Below, piece after piece: positions 1-9,333 of a stretch of 64,000 bases of DNA. Location of the stretch: contig JAJYJK010000004.1 of the NCBI GenBank assembly GCA_021789555.1, positions 1-64,000 on the forward strand, in the 5' to 3' direction. Within the stretch, counting starts at the first letter, position 1. Each line of letters starts with the position of its first letter. The translations under genes and the position numbers were made by a program. This DNA comes from Nitrospirota bacterium. GTDB taxonomy: Bacteria; Nitrospirota; Thermodesulfovibrionia; Thermodesulfovibrionales; JdFR-88. Below the pieces are notes generated by a model. It made no database searches, had not been told where the DNA came from, and saw only the letters and a program-made list of their open reading frames with translations.

Positions 1-294
1 CTCGTGAAGACCGCCCTCTATGGAAACGACGCCAACTGGGGCAGGATAATGATGGCCCTCGGCAAATCGGGCATAGCCATCGAAGAGGAAAAAGTTGATA
101 TTTACCTCAAAAGGCTTAAGATTGTGGGAAAGGGAATGTCCATGGGAAAGGACGACGAGGCAGGCAGTCTCCTGCGGGAATCGAAGGAGCTAAAACTCAC
201 CGTCGACCTCAACCTGGGCCCGCACAGCGAAGAGATCCTCACATGCGACCTCACGGAGCAATACGTAAGGATAAACGCCGAATACAGGACTTGA
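1..294 (+). CDS. argJ: Bifunctional glutamate N-acetyltransferase / amino-acid acetyltransferase ArgJ, C-terminal part
   Basis: The frame is open from base 1 and ends at TGA 292-294, so only the last ~97 residues are present; the 5' part lies outside the window. The stretch KTALYGNDANWGRI and the ending EQYVRINAEYRT match the C-terminal half of ArgJ, which moves the acetyl group from N-acetylornithine to glutamate in the cyclic arginine pathway. The nucleophilic threonine that splits the precursor into alpha and beta chains is upstream and not visible. Downstream genes are co-directional but functionally unrelated. Confidence 0.93.
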   Translation, partial: LVKTALYGNDANWGRIMMALGKSGIAIEEEKVDIYLKRLKIVGKGMSMGKDDEAGSLLRESKELKLTVDLNLGPHSEEILTCDLTEQYVRINAEYRT

Positions 295-319
295 GGGCCG
301 CCGGATTCTAATATAAGAT

Positions 320-709
320 ATGCCCTATATATCCGATCGATACCGGGTGCTGAGTTGCCCCTTCTGCGGGCGGAGCCCCGAGGGGCCCCGCAAGATACAG
401 ATGCGCTTCGGGGAGACGACGGGCGGCCACTGCGAATGCGGCGCCGTTTACGTCTACGACGAGACGGGCCGAATGCTTGGCGAGGCCTTCAACGACGCCC
501 TCGCCCTGCTCTACCGCGAGGACTACGACGCGGCCTACTCCGCGGCCGAGGGCGAATACGAGGAAGAGATAATCACCTACGAAAAGAGACTCCGCAGATA
601 CGTGCAGGGTGCGGGGCCATACGACCGTTCGGCCAAATACCTGTTCCTGAAAAAGACAAGCCCCGTTTCTGACAAAGATCTGACAAAGACAAGTAACGCC
701 CAAAAATAA
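320..709 (+). CDS. Small hypothetical protein with a possible zinc ribbon
   Basis: A 129-residue soluble protein I do not recognise. It has a CPFCGR pair near residue 13 and a CEC pair near residue 38, together resembling a four-cysteine zinc ribbon. The rest is acidic and rich in tyrosine, with no membrane segment or signal peptide. It sits 25 bp after argJ and 12 bp before def on the same strand, so it is probably co-transcribed. The opposite strand is also open here, but the cysteine spacing and the operon fit favour the + strand. Function unknown. Confidence 0.6.
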   Translation: MPYISDRYRVLSCPFCGRSPEGPRKIQMRFGETTGGHCECGAVYVYDETGRMLGEAFNDALALLYREDYDAAYSAAEGEYEEEIITYEKRLRRYVQGAGPYDRSAKYLFLKKTSPVSDKDLTKTSNAQK

Positions 710-721
710 TATAATAGTTAG

Positions 722-1228
722 ATGGTTTTAAAGATAAGAACTTACCCGGACCCCGTCCTGAGGGGGAAGGCAAAGGAAGTAACGAATATCGACGGCGCGC
801 TTCAGCGCCTCATAGACAACATGATCGAAACCATGTACGCCGCCCCGGGCGTGGGCCTCGCGGCCAACCAGGTCGGAATCCTCCAGCAAATACTGGTAAT
901 AGACATAAACCCGCGGCAGCAGACGGAATATCCGCTTATAGCGCTCCTGAACCCCAGGGTAGTGACCGCCGAGGGGAGCGCGGAGGGCGAGGAAGGCTGT
1001 CTCAGCCTCCCCGGCTTCAACGCCGTCGTCGAAAGGGCCGAGCGGGTCTTCGTGAAAGGGGTCGACCGCGAGGGAAAAGAGACGGAGATCGAGGCCACGG
1101 GCCTCCTGGCCGTTGCGCTCCAGCACGAGATCGACCATCTGCGGGGCAGGACCATACTGGACAAGGCAAGCCCGCTTAAAAGAAGCCTCTATAAAAAACG
1201 CGCCTTAAAAAAGAGCGCCGCAGAGTAG
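722..1228 (+). CDS. def: Peptide deformylase
   Basis: Removes the formyl group from the initiator methionine of new proteins in the cytoplasm. The 168-residue protein shows all three family motifs: GVGLAANQVG (motif 1), EGCLSLP with the metal-binding Cys (motif 2), and QHEIDHLRG, the HExxH motif that supplies two His ligands and the catalytic Glu (motif 3). fmt, which adds the formyl group, starts 3 bp downstream; the def-fmt pair is a classic operon. Length is normal for the family. Confidence 0.97.
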   Translation: MVLKIRTYPDPVLRGKAKEVTNIDGALQRLIDNMIETMYAAPGVGLAANQVGILQQILVIDINPRQQTEYPLIALLNPRVVTAEGSAEGEEGCLSLPGFNAVVERAERVFVKGVDREGKETEIEATGLLAVALQHEIDHLRGRTILDKASPLKRSLYKKRALKKSAAE

Positions 1229-1231
1229 AAA

Positions 1232-2167
1232 ATGGCGATTGTTTTCTTCGGCACTCCGTCGTTCGCCGTCCCTTCATTAAAGGCGCTCCATGAGGCGGGC
1301 GAAGACATCGCGGCCGTCGTCACGCGCAGGGACGCCCCCGCTGGAAGGACAAAAAAAATCCTGCCGACGCCGGTGAAGGAGCTTGCCCTGGCATACGGGA
1401 TTCACGTGCTCCAGCCGGGACGGCTTGATGAGGCCTTCACGGAGGAGCTTGAAAAAACCCTTTCCTTTGCCGCCCCGGAGTTCCTGGTGGTTACGGCATA
1501 CGGCAGGATACTGCCCCGCCGGATACTCTCCATGCCCCGCATCGCGCCCGTAAACGTCCACGCCTCGCTGCTGCCCAGATGGAGGGGCGCCTCCCCGATC
1601 GCCCGGTCCATAATAAACGGGGACAGCGTTACCGGGGTCACCACGATGCTCATGAACGAGGGAATGGATACGGGGGAAATCCTGCTTCAGGAAAAGACCG
1701 AAATCCGTCCGGAAGACGACGCCGGGTCTCTTTCGGGGAGGTTGGCGGCAGTAGGGGCCGGATTGCTTTTGAAGACACTGAAGGGGATGAGGGAAGGCGC
1801 AATAAAACCGCGCCCCCAGGAAGGCCCGGCCAGCTATGCCCCTCCGCTTAAAAAGGAAGACGGGCTCATTGACTGGGGCCGCCCGGCGAAGGCCCTTTTC
1901 GATTTTGTGCGCGGGATGTCCCCCTGGCCCGGCGCATACTTTTTCCTGACGGGGGAGCGGATCAAGGTAATAAAGGCGCGGGCCGTGGACGGACTTGGCT
2001 CTCCGGGGGTCGTGGGGAAGGCCCGGGGCGAGCTGCTCGTGGGCGCCGGCGAGGGGCTTTTGTCGCTCCTCATCGTCCAGCCCGAAGGGAAAAAGCCGAT
2101 GCCCGCCGCGGCCTTTCTACAGGGAAGAAAAATAAGGGAGGGGGGCGTCTTAAGCGGTGCGGCATAG
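1232..2167 (+). CDS. fmt: Methionyl-tRNA formyltransferase
   Basis: Formylates initiator Met-tRNA with 10-formyl-tetrahydrofolate. The 311-residue protein has the N-terminal formyltransferase fold beginning MAIVFFGTPSFAVPSL and the active-site segment VNVHASLLPRWRGASPI with the conserved Asn-His pair. The C-terminal tRNA-binding domain follows (for example WGRPAKALFDFVRGMSPWPG). Length is typical. It follows def closely and its stop overlaps the likely start region of the cell-wall amidase gene, so the cluster is probably read as one transcript. Confidence 0.97.
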   Translation: MAIVFFGTPSFAVPSLKALHEAGEDIAAVVTRRDAPAGRTKKILPTPVKELALAYGIHVLQPGRLDEAFTEELEKTLSFAAPEFLVVTAYGRILPRRILSMPRIAPVNVHASLLPRWRGASPIARSIINGDSVTGVTTMLMNEGMDTGEILLQEKTEIRPEDDAGSLSGRLAAVGAGLLLKTLKGMREGAIKPRPQEGPASYAPPLKKEDGLIDWGRPAKALFDFVRGMSPWPGAYFFLTGERIKVIKARAVDGLGSPGVVGKARGELLVGAGEGLLSLLIVQPEGKKPMPAAAFLQGRKIREGGVLSGAA

Positions 2168-3014
2168 CTCTTCGCCTCCATCTGCGCGGTTTCGCAGGAT
2201 GATGTCCATGCCTTTTATTTTTTGCGCGGCGGTCCTGATCTTCCAGTGGACATTCTTTCAACAGGCCGGGGCCGCGCAGGCGATTGTGGCAATCGATCCG
2301 GGCCACGGCGGATATGACGAGGGCATCGTCTATAACGCAGACGGCAAGGAGATCAGCGAAAAAAAACTGGACCTCGCCATCGCCAGGGCGATAAGCGCCG
2401 CCCTCCAGGCAAAAGGGGCAAACGCCTTTCTGGTGAGATCGGTGGACCGCTACCTCGGCATAGCACAGCGGGCGCAGATCGCGTCCGCCAGGCGGCCGGC
2501 GCTTTTTTTGAGCGTCCATCTCGCATCGGCCGGCGCCTTCCAGGTATATGTGAGCCTGATGCCTAGTCCGCAGCTCGCCCCGGTCCCATCCGCGGCAGCC
2601 GGTCAGGCCATGCAGGCGGGAACAGGCGGGGCAGCGGGGGGAGCGGCCGGGACGCCGGCTGGCGGGCCGGCTGTTCAGACAGGGCCGGCTGTTTTGGCAG
2701 CGCCGGTTAATGGGGGCCAGCCGGGGCCGGATCAGCAGGCCCTCAGGCAATACTATCTCTACTCGATGAGGCAGCGGCCCTACCTCGGCAAAAGCAGGGA
2801 TTTCGCCTCCGCGCTTGAACAGTCTTTAAAGCAGGCCTTTCCGGGGGGAAACATCTCCTACATGGAGATACCCCTGCCGCTGCTGGATGCAATCGCGGCC
2901 CCCGCGGTATTGATTGAATGCCCCGGCCCGCAATACATGGATTATACCCAGCCGGTCATCTCCGGCATAGCCCAGGCGGTCGCAAACGCGGTCATGGCAT
3001 ATGGCGCGCACTAA
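2157..3014 (+). CDS. Exported N-acetylmuramoyl-L-alanine amidase (Amidase_3 family)
   Basis: Cleaves the amide bond between MurNAc and the peptide stem of peptidoglycan in the periplasm. The catalytic start AIDPGHGGYDEGI carries the first zinc His; LFLSVHLAS supplies another; and VLIECPG is a variant of the usual VL(V/I)E segment with the catalytic Glu. A hydrophobic export signal ends near QQAGAA. A Gly/Ala/Pro-rich low-complexity insert spans about residues 145-190. The start is uncertain: GTG 2157 overlaps fmt by 11 bp and gives a basic N-region; ATG 2199, 2202 and 2208 are alternatives. Confidence 0.85.
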   Translation: MRHSSSPPSARFRRMMSMPFIFCAAVLIFQWTFFQQAGAAQAIVAIDPGHGGYDEGIVYNADGKEISEKKLDLAIARAISAALQAKGANAFLVRSVDRYLGIAQRAQIASARRPALFLSVHLASAGAFQVYVSLMPSPQLAPVPSAAAGQAMQAGTGGAAGGAAGTPAGGPAVQTGPAVLAAPVNGGQPGPDQQALRQYYLYSMRQRPYLGKSRDFASALEQSLKQAFPGGNISYMEIPLPLLDAIAAPAVLIECPGPQYMDYTQPVISGIAQAVANAVMAYGAH

Positions 3015-3600
3015 ACGCGGGCGCAAGCGCCTGGCCGTTTTTTCGCTGGTCCTGTTTTTCATCTTCGCGGGAGGGCTTGCCGCGGGCTATCTTTATCTGT
3101 CAAGAGGCTTTGTGAGCAGACCCGAGCCGGATGAAAGCCGGCAGGGGCAGGCCGATCAGGGCAGCTCGTATTTAAAGATATACTATCCCGTGGGCGGCTA
3201 TCTTCAGATGGAAGAGAGGCTCGTAAGCCCGGGGGTCCAGGACAGGCAGGAGGCGGCGCGCGCCACCGTCGAGCAATACCTGAGGGGCCCCGCGGGGATG
3301 GCGGACCCGGCCATCCCGCCGGAGGCGAAATTGCGCGGGGTTTATTTCGGAACGGACGGCATCCTCTATGTGGACCTGTCGGAGACCTTCAAGAGGAATT
3401 TCCAGGGGGACGCATTGACGGAGTACCTGCTTCTGAGGGGGCTTTATGAAAGCCTGCTGTCAAACGTGCCGGGCATCAAGGACGTGATGCTCCTCATAGA
3501 CGGCAGGCAGACCGAGAGCATCGGCGGCCATATACTGGCAAACAGGCCGCTTGGCGGGCTTGCAATCACGAATGCGGCGGGAAATGAAAAAGGCAAATAA
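3001..3600 (+). CDS. GerMN-domain membrane-anchored protein
   Basis: A 199-residue protein with a basic N-terminus, one membrane segment (about residues 11-34) and a GerMN domain in the rest. The domain is recognisable from ATVEQYLRGP, an ILYVDLSETF strand and the IKDVMLLIDGRQ ending. GerMN domains occur in spore germination and cell-wall proteins; here the overlap (14 bp) with the amidase gene suggests a role with that enzyme in the envelope. The exact biochemical role is unknown. Confidence 0.75.
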   Translation: MARTKRGRKRLAVFSLVLFFIFAGGLAAGYLYLSRGFVSRPEPDESRQGQADQGSSYLKIYYPVGGYLQMEERLVSPGVQDRQEAARATVEQYLRGPAGMADPAIPPEAKLRGVYFGTDGILYVDLSETFKRNFQGDALTEYLLLRGLYESLLSNVPGIKDVMLLIDGRQTESIGGHILANRPLGGLAITNAAGNEKGK

Positions 3601-4462
3601 CGCGCCCATAGGCGTCTTTGATTCGGGGCTCGGGGGGCTTACCGTCCTTCGGGAGATTATCCTCGGGCTCCCCGGGGAAGCCACCATATACCTGGGCGAC
3701 ACGGCAAGGGTGCCCTACGGGATAAGGTCTCCGGAAGTAGTCACGAGGTACAGCTTCGAAAACATGAAATTCCTGCTCTCGCGGGGCATTAAACTCCTCG
3801 TCATAGCCTGCAATACCGCAAGCGCCATAAGCCTTGAGGCCCTCAGGCGGGATTCCCCCGTGCCGGTAATAGGCGTCATAGAGCCGGGCGCGAGGGCCGC
3901 CGTACAGGCGTCAAGGACCGGCAGCGTGGGCGTGATAGGGACCGAGACGACCATAAAAAGCGACGCATACCGCCGGGTGCTTGAAAGATATGCCCCGGGG
4001 ATAAAAGTCTTCTCCAGGGCATGTCCGCTCTTCGTCCCCCTGGTGGAGGAAGGCTGGGTGGATGACGAAGTTGCCTTCCTGACCGCCGGTAAATATCTCT
4101 CCGGCTTCAGGCAGGGCGGCATAGACACCCTGCTGCTGGGCTGCACTCACTACCCTCTGCTGAAAAAGACGATAAGGCGTGTCCTGGGCGACGGCGTGAC
4201 ACTGATAGATTCCGCGCGTGAGACGGCGCGCGAGATAAAAAAGGTCCTTGAGGAAAACGGGCTGCTGCGGCAGGCGGACCTGCCGCCCGAAAGGGAGTTC
4301 TACGTCACCGACGCGCCGGAGCGCTTCAAAACCCTGGGCGGCAGATTTCTGCACGTCGCCGGCGCAGCGGAGCGGTTCAAAACCCCGGGCGGGGGTCTTT
4401 CGTTGATAAAAGAGGTCAAATTAATGGAGGTTTGGAATGAGGCCGGATGGCAGAAGAAATGA
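3584..4462 (+). CDS. murI: Glutamate racemase
   Basis: Makes D-glutamate for peptidoglycan. The start [17 protein letters not shown], the first catalytic Cys in VIACNTASA and the second in [10 protein letters not shown] are present. The frame is open from 3551, but ATG 3584 ([10 protein letters not shown]) fits the family N-terminus and leaves a shorter overlap with the GerMN gene. The C-terminus is longer than usual: after the normal ending [13 protein letters not shown] comes a near-copy [10 protein letters not shown] and about 20 more residues. The stop overlaps the rph start by 26 bp. Confidence 0.94.
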   Translation: MKKANNAPIGVFDSGLGGLTVLREIILGLPGEATIYLGDTARVPYGIRSPEVVTRYSFENMKFLLSRGIKLLVIACNTASAISLEALRRDSPVPVIGVIEPGARAAVQASRTGSVGVIGTETTIKSDAYRRVLERYAPGIKVFSRACPLFVPLVEEGWVDDEVAFLTAGKYLSGFRQGGIDTLLLGCTHYPLLKKTIRRVLGDGVTLIDSARETAREIKKVLEENGLLRQADLPPEREFYVTDAPERFKTLGGRFLHVAGAAERFKTPGGGLSLIKEVKLMEVWNEAGWQKK

Positions 4463-5156
4463 CGAACTGAGATCGATCAAGCTCACGCGGAATTTTATCA
4501 AGACGGCCGAGGGTTCCGTTTTCATCGAGGTAGGCAACACCAGGGTCATCTGTACGGCCAGCATTGAAAACAAGGTGCCGCCGTTTCTGAAGGACCAGAA
4601 AAAGGGCTGGGTGACGGCCGAGTACTCGCTGCTGCCCCGGGCCACGCATGTAAGGACGGCCAGGGAGGCCTCGATCGGGAGGGTAAGCGGCAGGACGCAT
4701 GAGATACAGCGCCTGATAGGAAGGAGCCTGCGCTCCGTCGTGGAGCTGGAGGCCCTGGGCGAGCGGACCGTCTGGATAGACTGCGACGTCATCGAGGCGG
4801 ACGGCGGGACCAGGACCGCGGCCATAACCGGGGCCTTCATAAGCCTCCGGGACGCGCTCTCCAATGCCTTTAAAAGCGGCATCATCCAAAAGATGCCGGT
4901 GACCGACTACCTGGCGGCGATAAGCGTGGGGATCGTCAAGGGCGAGCCCAGGCTGGACCTCTCGTATGCCGAAGACGTCTGCGCCCAGGTGGACATGAAC
5001 GTGGTCATGACGGGCAGCGGGAAATTCGTCGAGGTGCAGGGCACGGCTGAAAGCGCCCCCTTCGACCGCGCCGGGCTGGACAACCTGCTCATGCTGGCCG
5101 AAAACGGCATAAAAGAACTCGTAAACATACAAAAAAAAGCGCTTGAGTCCGACTGA
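4437..5156 (+). CDS. rph: Ribonuclease PH
   Basis: Phosphorolytic 3'-5' exoribonuclease that trims tRNA 3' ends. The 239-residue protein starts [20 protein letters not shown] and has the typical core [29 protein letters not shown] and [20 protein letters not shown], including the phosphate-binding Arg/Thr residues. A GGAGG sits 8 bp before ATG 4437 inside the murI 3' end, which supports translational overlap. The usual partner rdgB is not next to it. Confidence 0.97.
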   Translation: MRPDGRRNDELRSIKLTRNFIKTAEGSVFIEVGNTRVICTASIENKVPPFLKDQKKGWVTAEYSLLPRATHVRTAREASIGRVSGRTHEIQRLIGRSLRSVVELEALGERTVWIDCDVIEADGGTRTAAITGAFISLRDALSNAFKSGIIQKMPVTDYLAAISVGIVKGEPRLDLSYAEDVCAQVDMNVVMTGSGKFVEVQGTAESAPFDRAGLDNLLMLAENGIKELVNIQKKALESD

Positions 5157-5216
5157 GCCGGTAGAGTAGATTCAATATTGTATGTTAAAATATTTTTCGG
5201 AGGTAATGTCATCAAA

Positions 5217-7028
5217 TTGAACCTGGCAAGAGGCGTCTTCATCTGGCTCCTTATCGGGGTGCTGATGATACTGCTGTTTAATCTGCTGAGCAGCCCGAAA
5301 AAGGCGGCCCAGGAGATCGTCTTTTCGGATTTCATCCAGCAGGTGCAGACCGGCAATGTGACCGATGTCGTAATAAAGGACAACAGCATCACGGGCAGGC
5401 TCAAGGACGGCAAGAGTTTCAAGACCTACGCCCCCCCGCACTACGACAAGCTCGTTGACACCCTCGAACAGAAAAACGTCAAGATCGAGGCGAAACCGCC
5501 GGATGAAAACCCCTGGTACGTGAATTTCTTCTTCTCTTTCGGCCCGATCCTCCTGCTGGTGGTCATCTGGATATTCTTCATGCGCCAGATGCAGACCGGC
5601 GGCAACAAGGCGCTCTCGTTCGGAAAGGCGCGCGTAAAACTCGTCTCCGACAAGGCCGTGAAGCTCACCTTCGCCGACGTGGCCGGGATAGAGGAGGCGA
5701 AGGACGAGGTGTCTGAGATAATAGATTTCCTCAGGGACCCGCACAAATTCTCCAAGCTGGGCGGCAGGATCCCCAAGGGCGTTTTGCTTATCGGCTCGCC
5801 CGGAACGGGCAAGACCCTCCTGGCCAAGGCCATAGCCGGCGAGGCGGGCGTGCCTTTTTTCAGCATCTCGGGCTCTGATTTCGTCGAGATGTTCGTGGGG
5901 GTCGGCGCATCCAGGGTAAGAGACCTCTTCGACCAGGCCAAGAAAAACGCCCCGTGCATCATCTTCATAGACGAGATAGACGCCGTGGGAAGACTGAGGG
6001 GCGCAGGCCTCGGCGGCGGCCACGACGAGCGGGAGCAGACCCTGAACCAGCTCCTGGTGGAGATGGACGGGTTCGAGGGCAAGGAGGGCATCATCGTAAT
6101 CGCGGCCACCAACCGCCCGGACGTGCTGGATCCAGCCCTGCTCCGGCCCGGGAGGTTCGACAGGCAGGTCGTCGTTCCTCTGCCGGACGTGAAGGGCAGG
6201 GAGGAGATACTGAAAGTCCACACGAAGGGCATCCCCCTCGATGAAAACGTAAGGCTCGAAAAGCTGGCCCGCGGCACACCCGGTTTCTCCGGCGCGGACC
6301 TGGCCAACCTCGTCAACGAGGCCGCCCTGTTTGCCGCCAGGATGAACAAGACCAAGGTGGAGACGTCGGATTTCGAGATGGCCAAGGACAAGCTCATGAT
6401 GGGCGTCGAGAGAAAAAGCATGATAATAAGCGACGAGGAGAAGAAAAACACCGCCTATCACGAGGTGGGGCATGCCCTTGTCGCAAAGCTCACGCCGGGC
6501 ACGGACCCGATACACAAGGTAAGCATCATCCCCCGCGGCAGGGCTCTGGGCGTCACCCAGCAGCTACCCATCGACGACAGGTATACCTATTCGAAGGAAT
6601 TTCTCTTCAAGACGCTGAGGATGCTCATGGGCGGAAGGGCCGCCGAGGAGATAGCCCTTAACCACATGACCACAGGCGCCGGAAACGACATCGAAAAGGC
6701 CACCGAGCTCGCCCACAAGATGGTAACCGAGTGGGGCATGAGCGACAAGCTCGGGCCGCTTGCCTTCGGCAAGAAAGAAGAGCAGATATTCCTCGGAAGG
6801 GAGATAGCCAAACACAAGGACTACAGCGAGAGGACCGCGGAAGAGATAGACGCGGAGGTGAAGCGGTTCGTCACGGAGGCCTATCAGGAGGCAAAAAGAC
6901 TGCTCCTGGAAAACAAGGGCCTTCTGGAGAGATTCACCGCAAAGCTCCTCGAAGTCGAGACGATGGACAACGATGATATAGAAAGCCTTATGAAGGAACA
7001 CGAGGCCCCGCGCGCCCAGAGCGCCTGA
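5217..7028 (+). CDS. ftsH: ATP-dependent zinc metalloprotease FtsH
   Basis: Membrane-bound AAA+ protease. N-terminal membrane segment ([20 protein letters not shown]), periplasmic domain, second membrane segment, AAA+ module with Walker A GSPGTGKT and Walker [10 protein letters not shown], then the protease with zinc motif HEVGHALV. The start is unclear: the frame is open from TTG 5178, but GGAGG at 5199-5203 and the family N-terminus point to TTG 5217 (spacing 13). An ATG at 5206 is out of frame. Length about 603 residues, normal. Confidence 0.96.
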   Translation: MNLARGVFIWLLIGVLMILLFNLLSSPKKAAQEIVFSDFIQQVQTGNVTDVVIKDNSITGRLKDGKSFKTYAPPHYDKLVDTLEQKNVKIEAKPPDENPWYVNFFFSFGPILLLVVIWIFFMRQMQTGGNKALSFGKARVKLVSDKAVKLTFADVAGIEEAKDEVSEIIDFLRDPHKFSKLGGRIPKGVLLIGSPGTGKTLLAKAIAGEAGVPFFSISGSDFVEMFVGVGASRVRDLFDQAKKNAPCIIFIDEIDAVGRLRGAGLGGGHDEREQTLNQLLVEMDGFEGKEGIIVIAATNRPDVLDPALLRPGRFDRQVVVPLPDVKGREEILKVHTKGIPLDENVRLEKLARGTPGFSGADLANLVNEAALFAARMNKTKVETSDFEMAKDKLMMGVERKSMIISDEEKKNTAYHEVGHALVAKLTPGTDPIHKVSIIPRGRALGVTQQLPIDDRYTYSKEFLFKTLRMLMGGRAAEEIALNHMTTGAGNDIEKATELAHKMVTEWGMSDKLGPLAFGKKEEQIFLGREIAKHKDYSERTAEEIDAEVKRFVTEAYQEAKRLLLENKGLLERFTAKLLEVETMDNDDIESLMKEHEAPRAQSA

Positions 7029-7077
7029 GTGCCCCCCGGTGGCCCGTCCGAATCCGTGAAGACCTGACATGGAAAAA

Positions 7078-7102
7078 TGGATTCTCGCCTGCGCGGGAAT
7101 GG
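7078..7102. repeat. Interspersed palindrome of the 'ggattcccgcctgcgcgggaatg' class
   Basis: The intergenic segment reads ggattctcgcctgcgcggga followed by atggc. The cgcctgcgcgggaa core is a degenerate inverted repeat. This short repeat class recurs between genes in many proteobacterial and related genomes (general knowledge). A more decayed copy may sit at about 61138-61160. Confidence 0.55.
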
Positions 7103-7139
7103 CGCCCTCGCCCTCCGCCCCGCCTTTAGCAGGATTCCT

Positions 7140-7173
7140 CCCTCTCCCACTGGGAGAGGGTCGGGGTGAGGGA
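7140..7173. repeat. Family A palindromic repeat (ccctctccc...gggagaggg)
   Basis: Left arm ccctctccc, loop act, right arm gggagaggg, then a tail ending ggggtgaggga. The same arrangement of hairpin plus tail forms the inverted repeats that flank the DUF559 gene at 55429-55463 and 55819-55853, so this looks like a solo copy of that element's end. Confidence 0.75.
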
Positions 7174-7258
7174 AGACGCCATACCCGAGGTATTTTGAAT
7201 TAAAATCGGGCACCCGTTTTATAAGCAATTTTGAGATGCCCCTGAAACAGCCCCCGCA

Positions 7259-8095
7259 ATGATACTCCGGGCGGGCCCGCACATCTTTGACTTCTCCAAA
7301 CGCGCCTACATAATGGGCATCCTGAACGTGACCCCCGATTCCTTTTCGGACGGAGGGCTTTATCTGGAGCCGGAGAAAGCGGTCGAGCGCGCCCTGCGGA
7401 TGGCCGGCGAGGGCGCGGACATAATAGACATCGGAGGGGAGTCCACAAGGCCCGGCGCGGCCGCTTTAAGCGCCGAAGTGGAGATCGGGCGCACCCTGCC
7501 GGTGATAGAGGCGATCAAAAAAGGGGCCCAAATCCCCGTATCCATAGACACTTGCAAGGCCGCCGTGGCCAGCGCGGCCCTCGACGCCGGCGCGGACATC
7601 ATCAACGATATCAGCGCAATGAGATTCGACGCCGCGATGCCCGGACTTGCCGCCCGCTCCGGAGCCCCGGTCATATTGATGCACATGAAAGGCACCCCGG
7701 CCGACATGCAGAAAAACCCGCGCTATGACGCCCTCATACCCGAGATATTAGACTATCTCAGGGTCTCCATCCGGCTTGCCGTCGATGCCGGCGTGGAAGA
7801 GGAAAAAATCATAATCGACCCGGGCATAGGTTTTGGAAAAACCATGGAACATAATCTCGAAATACTTAAGAATTTGGAATCATTCACCGGTCTTGGAAAA
7901 CCCGTTTTGGTGGGGCCATCCAGAAAAGCGTTTATCGGACATATTCTTGGCGGCGCCCCGCCGGCGGACAGGCTCGAGGGGACGATAGCCGCCGCCACAA
8001 TCGCCATAATGAACGGGGCAAACATCCTGAGGGTCCACGACGTAAAAGAGGTCTCAAAGGCCGCCAGGGTGGCCGACGCCATAAAAAGAAGCTAG
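7259..8095 (+). CDS. folP: Dihydropteroate synthase
   Basis: Joins 4-aminobenzoate to dihydropterin pyrophosphate in folate synthesis. The signature MGILNVTPDSFSDGG lies near residues 19-33, GGESTRPGA follows, and the C-terminal half has VGPSRKAFIG and RVHDVKEV. The 278-residue length is typical. It lies 230 bp after ftsH, as in many genomes, with two repeats in the gap. Tetrahydrofolate made by this pathway is the one-carbon carrier for the methyl branch that feeds the acs genes further along. Confidence 0.97.
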   Translation: MILRAGPHIFDFSKRAYIMGILNVTPDSFSDGGLYLEPEKAVERALRMAGEGADIIDIGGESTRPGAAALSAEVEIGRTLPVIEAIKKGAQIPVSIDTCKAAVASAALDAGADIINDISAMRFDAAMPGLAARSGAPVILMHMKGTPADMQKNPRYDALIPEILDYLRVSIRLAVDAGVEEEKIIIDPGIGFGKTMEHNLEILKNLESFTGLGKPVLVGPSRKAFIGHILGGAPPADRLEGTIAAATIAIMNGANILRVHDVKEVSKAARVADAIKRS

Positions 8096-8967
8096 GGGAG
8101 AAGGCCCCGCAGGCGGCCTTCGTTTTCCGCGAGTAGTCTTTCCGCCTCCTGTTTGGATACCTTCCTCGACAGCATGACGATGGCGAGTTTCACGTCCATC
8201 CCGGAGGCCTCAAGATACCGGCCTGCCTCTTCCTCCCCCGCGCCCGTACAGGCGGTGATGGTCCTCTTCGCCCTGTCCACAAGTTTTTTATTCGCGGGGG
8301 ACACTCCCACCATATACCCGTCGTATGTCCCCCCGAGCTGGACCATCACGGCTGTGGAGATCAGGTTGAGACAGAGTTTCTGGGCGGTTGCGGCGTTTAA
8401 CCTCGTGGAGCCCGCGATAAGCTCCGGCCCGGTCGGCAGGACGATGACCCCGTCCACGAAATCGTATTTCACGCGGTTTGAGGAGATGAGCCAGGCCGGG
8501 GCCCCGTTTTTTTTCGCCTCTTCCAGAAAAGCGATCACAAACGGGGTCTCGCCGCTTGCGCTAATACCGATGACAATATCCCGGCTGTTTATCCGGCCTG
8601 CCTGCGAGCGCCCATCCTCCCGGTTGTCTTCCGCCCCTTCAATGGCGTTCAGCATCGCCTCCGGGCCGCCCGCGATTATCCCCTCAAAGGCATCCGAGCC
8701 AAACGTGGGCCCCACCTCCGCCGCATCTATTGCCCCCAGCCTGCCGCTTGTGCCGGCCCCGACGCAGTAAATCCTGCCGCCCGCGCGGATTGCGGCCACC
8801 CCCGCCCTCACAACCTCTTCTATCTCATTGAGGGCCGCGCCCACGGCCTCGAAGGCCACCCGGCTTTCCGCGTGCATTAACTTTAAAAATTCGCCGATGG
8901 ACAGGGCGTCAATTCCCTTTGAAAGCGGGTTTAATTTTTCGGTCTCTCTCATGCCTGCGCCTTTCAA
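8092..8967 (-). CDS. murQ: N-acetylmuramic acid 6-phosphate etherase
   Basis: Cleaves the lactyl ether of MurNAc-6-phosphate in cell-wall recycling or anhydro-MurNAc use. The SIS-fold sugar-phosphate motifs VGAGTSGRLGAIDAAEVGPT and ISASGETPFV are present. The 291-residue length is normal. It converges with folP; the two stop regions overlap by 4 bp. No sugar kinase (anmK) or transporter lies beside it in this window. Confidence 0.94.
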   Translation of the reverse strand: MKGAGMRETEKLNPLSKGIDALSIGEFLKLMHAESRVAFEAVGAALNEIEEVVRAGVAAIRAGGRIYCVGAGTSGRLGAIDAAEVGPTFGSDAFEGIIAGGPEAMLNAIEGAEDNREDGRSQAGRINSRDIVIGISASGETPFVIAFLEEAKKNGAPAWLISSNRVKYDFVDGVIVLPTGPELIAGSTRLNAATAQKLCLNLISTAVMVQLGGTYDGYMVGVSPANKKLVDRAKRTITACTGAGEEEAGRYLEASGMDVKLAIVMLSRKVSKQEAERLLAENEGRLRGLLP

Positions 8968-9333
8968 CCAAATTTAAAAATCTATAATAACACGTTGTTT
9001 TTGATGAATATGACAGTTGCCGGTAAAATCCGTCTTTTATGGCCGCATTCCCAGGCGAGATGTACGTGTACCTGACAGTAGGCTGGCGTTAAAAAACAGC
9101 GCGGGTTATGGCCAAGAGGGGTTCGAAGGGGAAACAAACGGTTATCACAAGCTGGAACTGGTTTCGGTTTCAGAGAAGAAGTAATTCAAACGTTTCCGAA
9201 GACTATCCTGCAATGCAACAACCGCGGAAAATTCGGCGATTTTTGTTTTAGGGGGGCTTGGGGCGGAGCCCCAACCCTTTACTTGCCCTTCTCATTTCTG
9301 TTAATTTAACTGATAAAACTTTCGAGCCCAAAT
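8968..9333. other. Gene-poor gap with a possible 47-codon ORF and a family B palindrome
   Basis: The gap separates divergent murQ and the TPR gene. A small + frame starts at ATG 9108 (MAKRGSKGKQ...) and runs 47 codons to TAG near 9251, containing an aromatic/basic stretch SWNWFRFQRRSN. It has no clear ribosome binding site and I recognise no family. A second peptide frame (MAAFPGEMYVYL) lies just before it. A palindrome ggggcttggggcggagcccc lies at about 9254-9273 (family B). Promoters for both flanking genes should lie here, but I see no convincing one. Confidence 0.4.
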
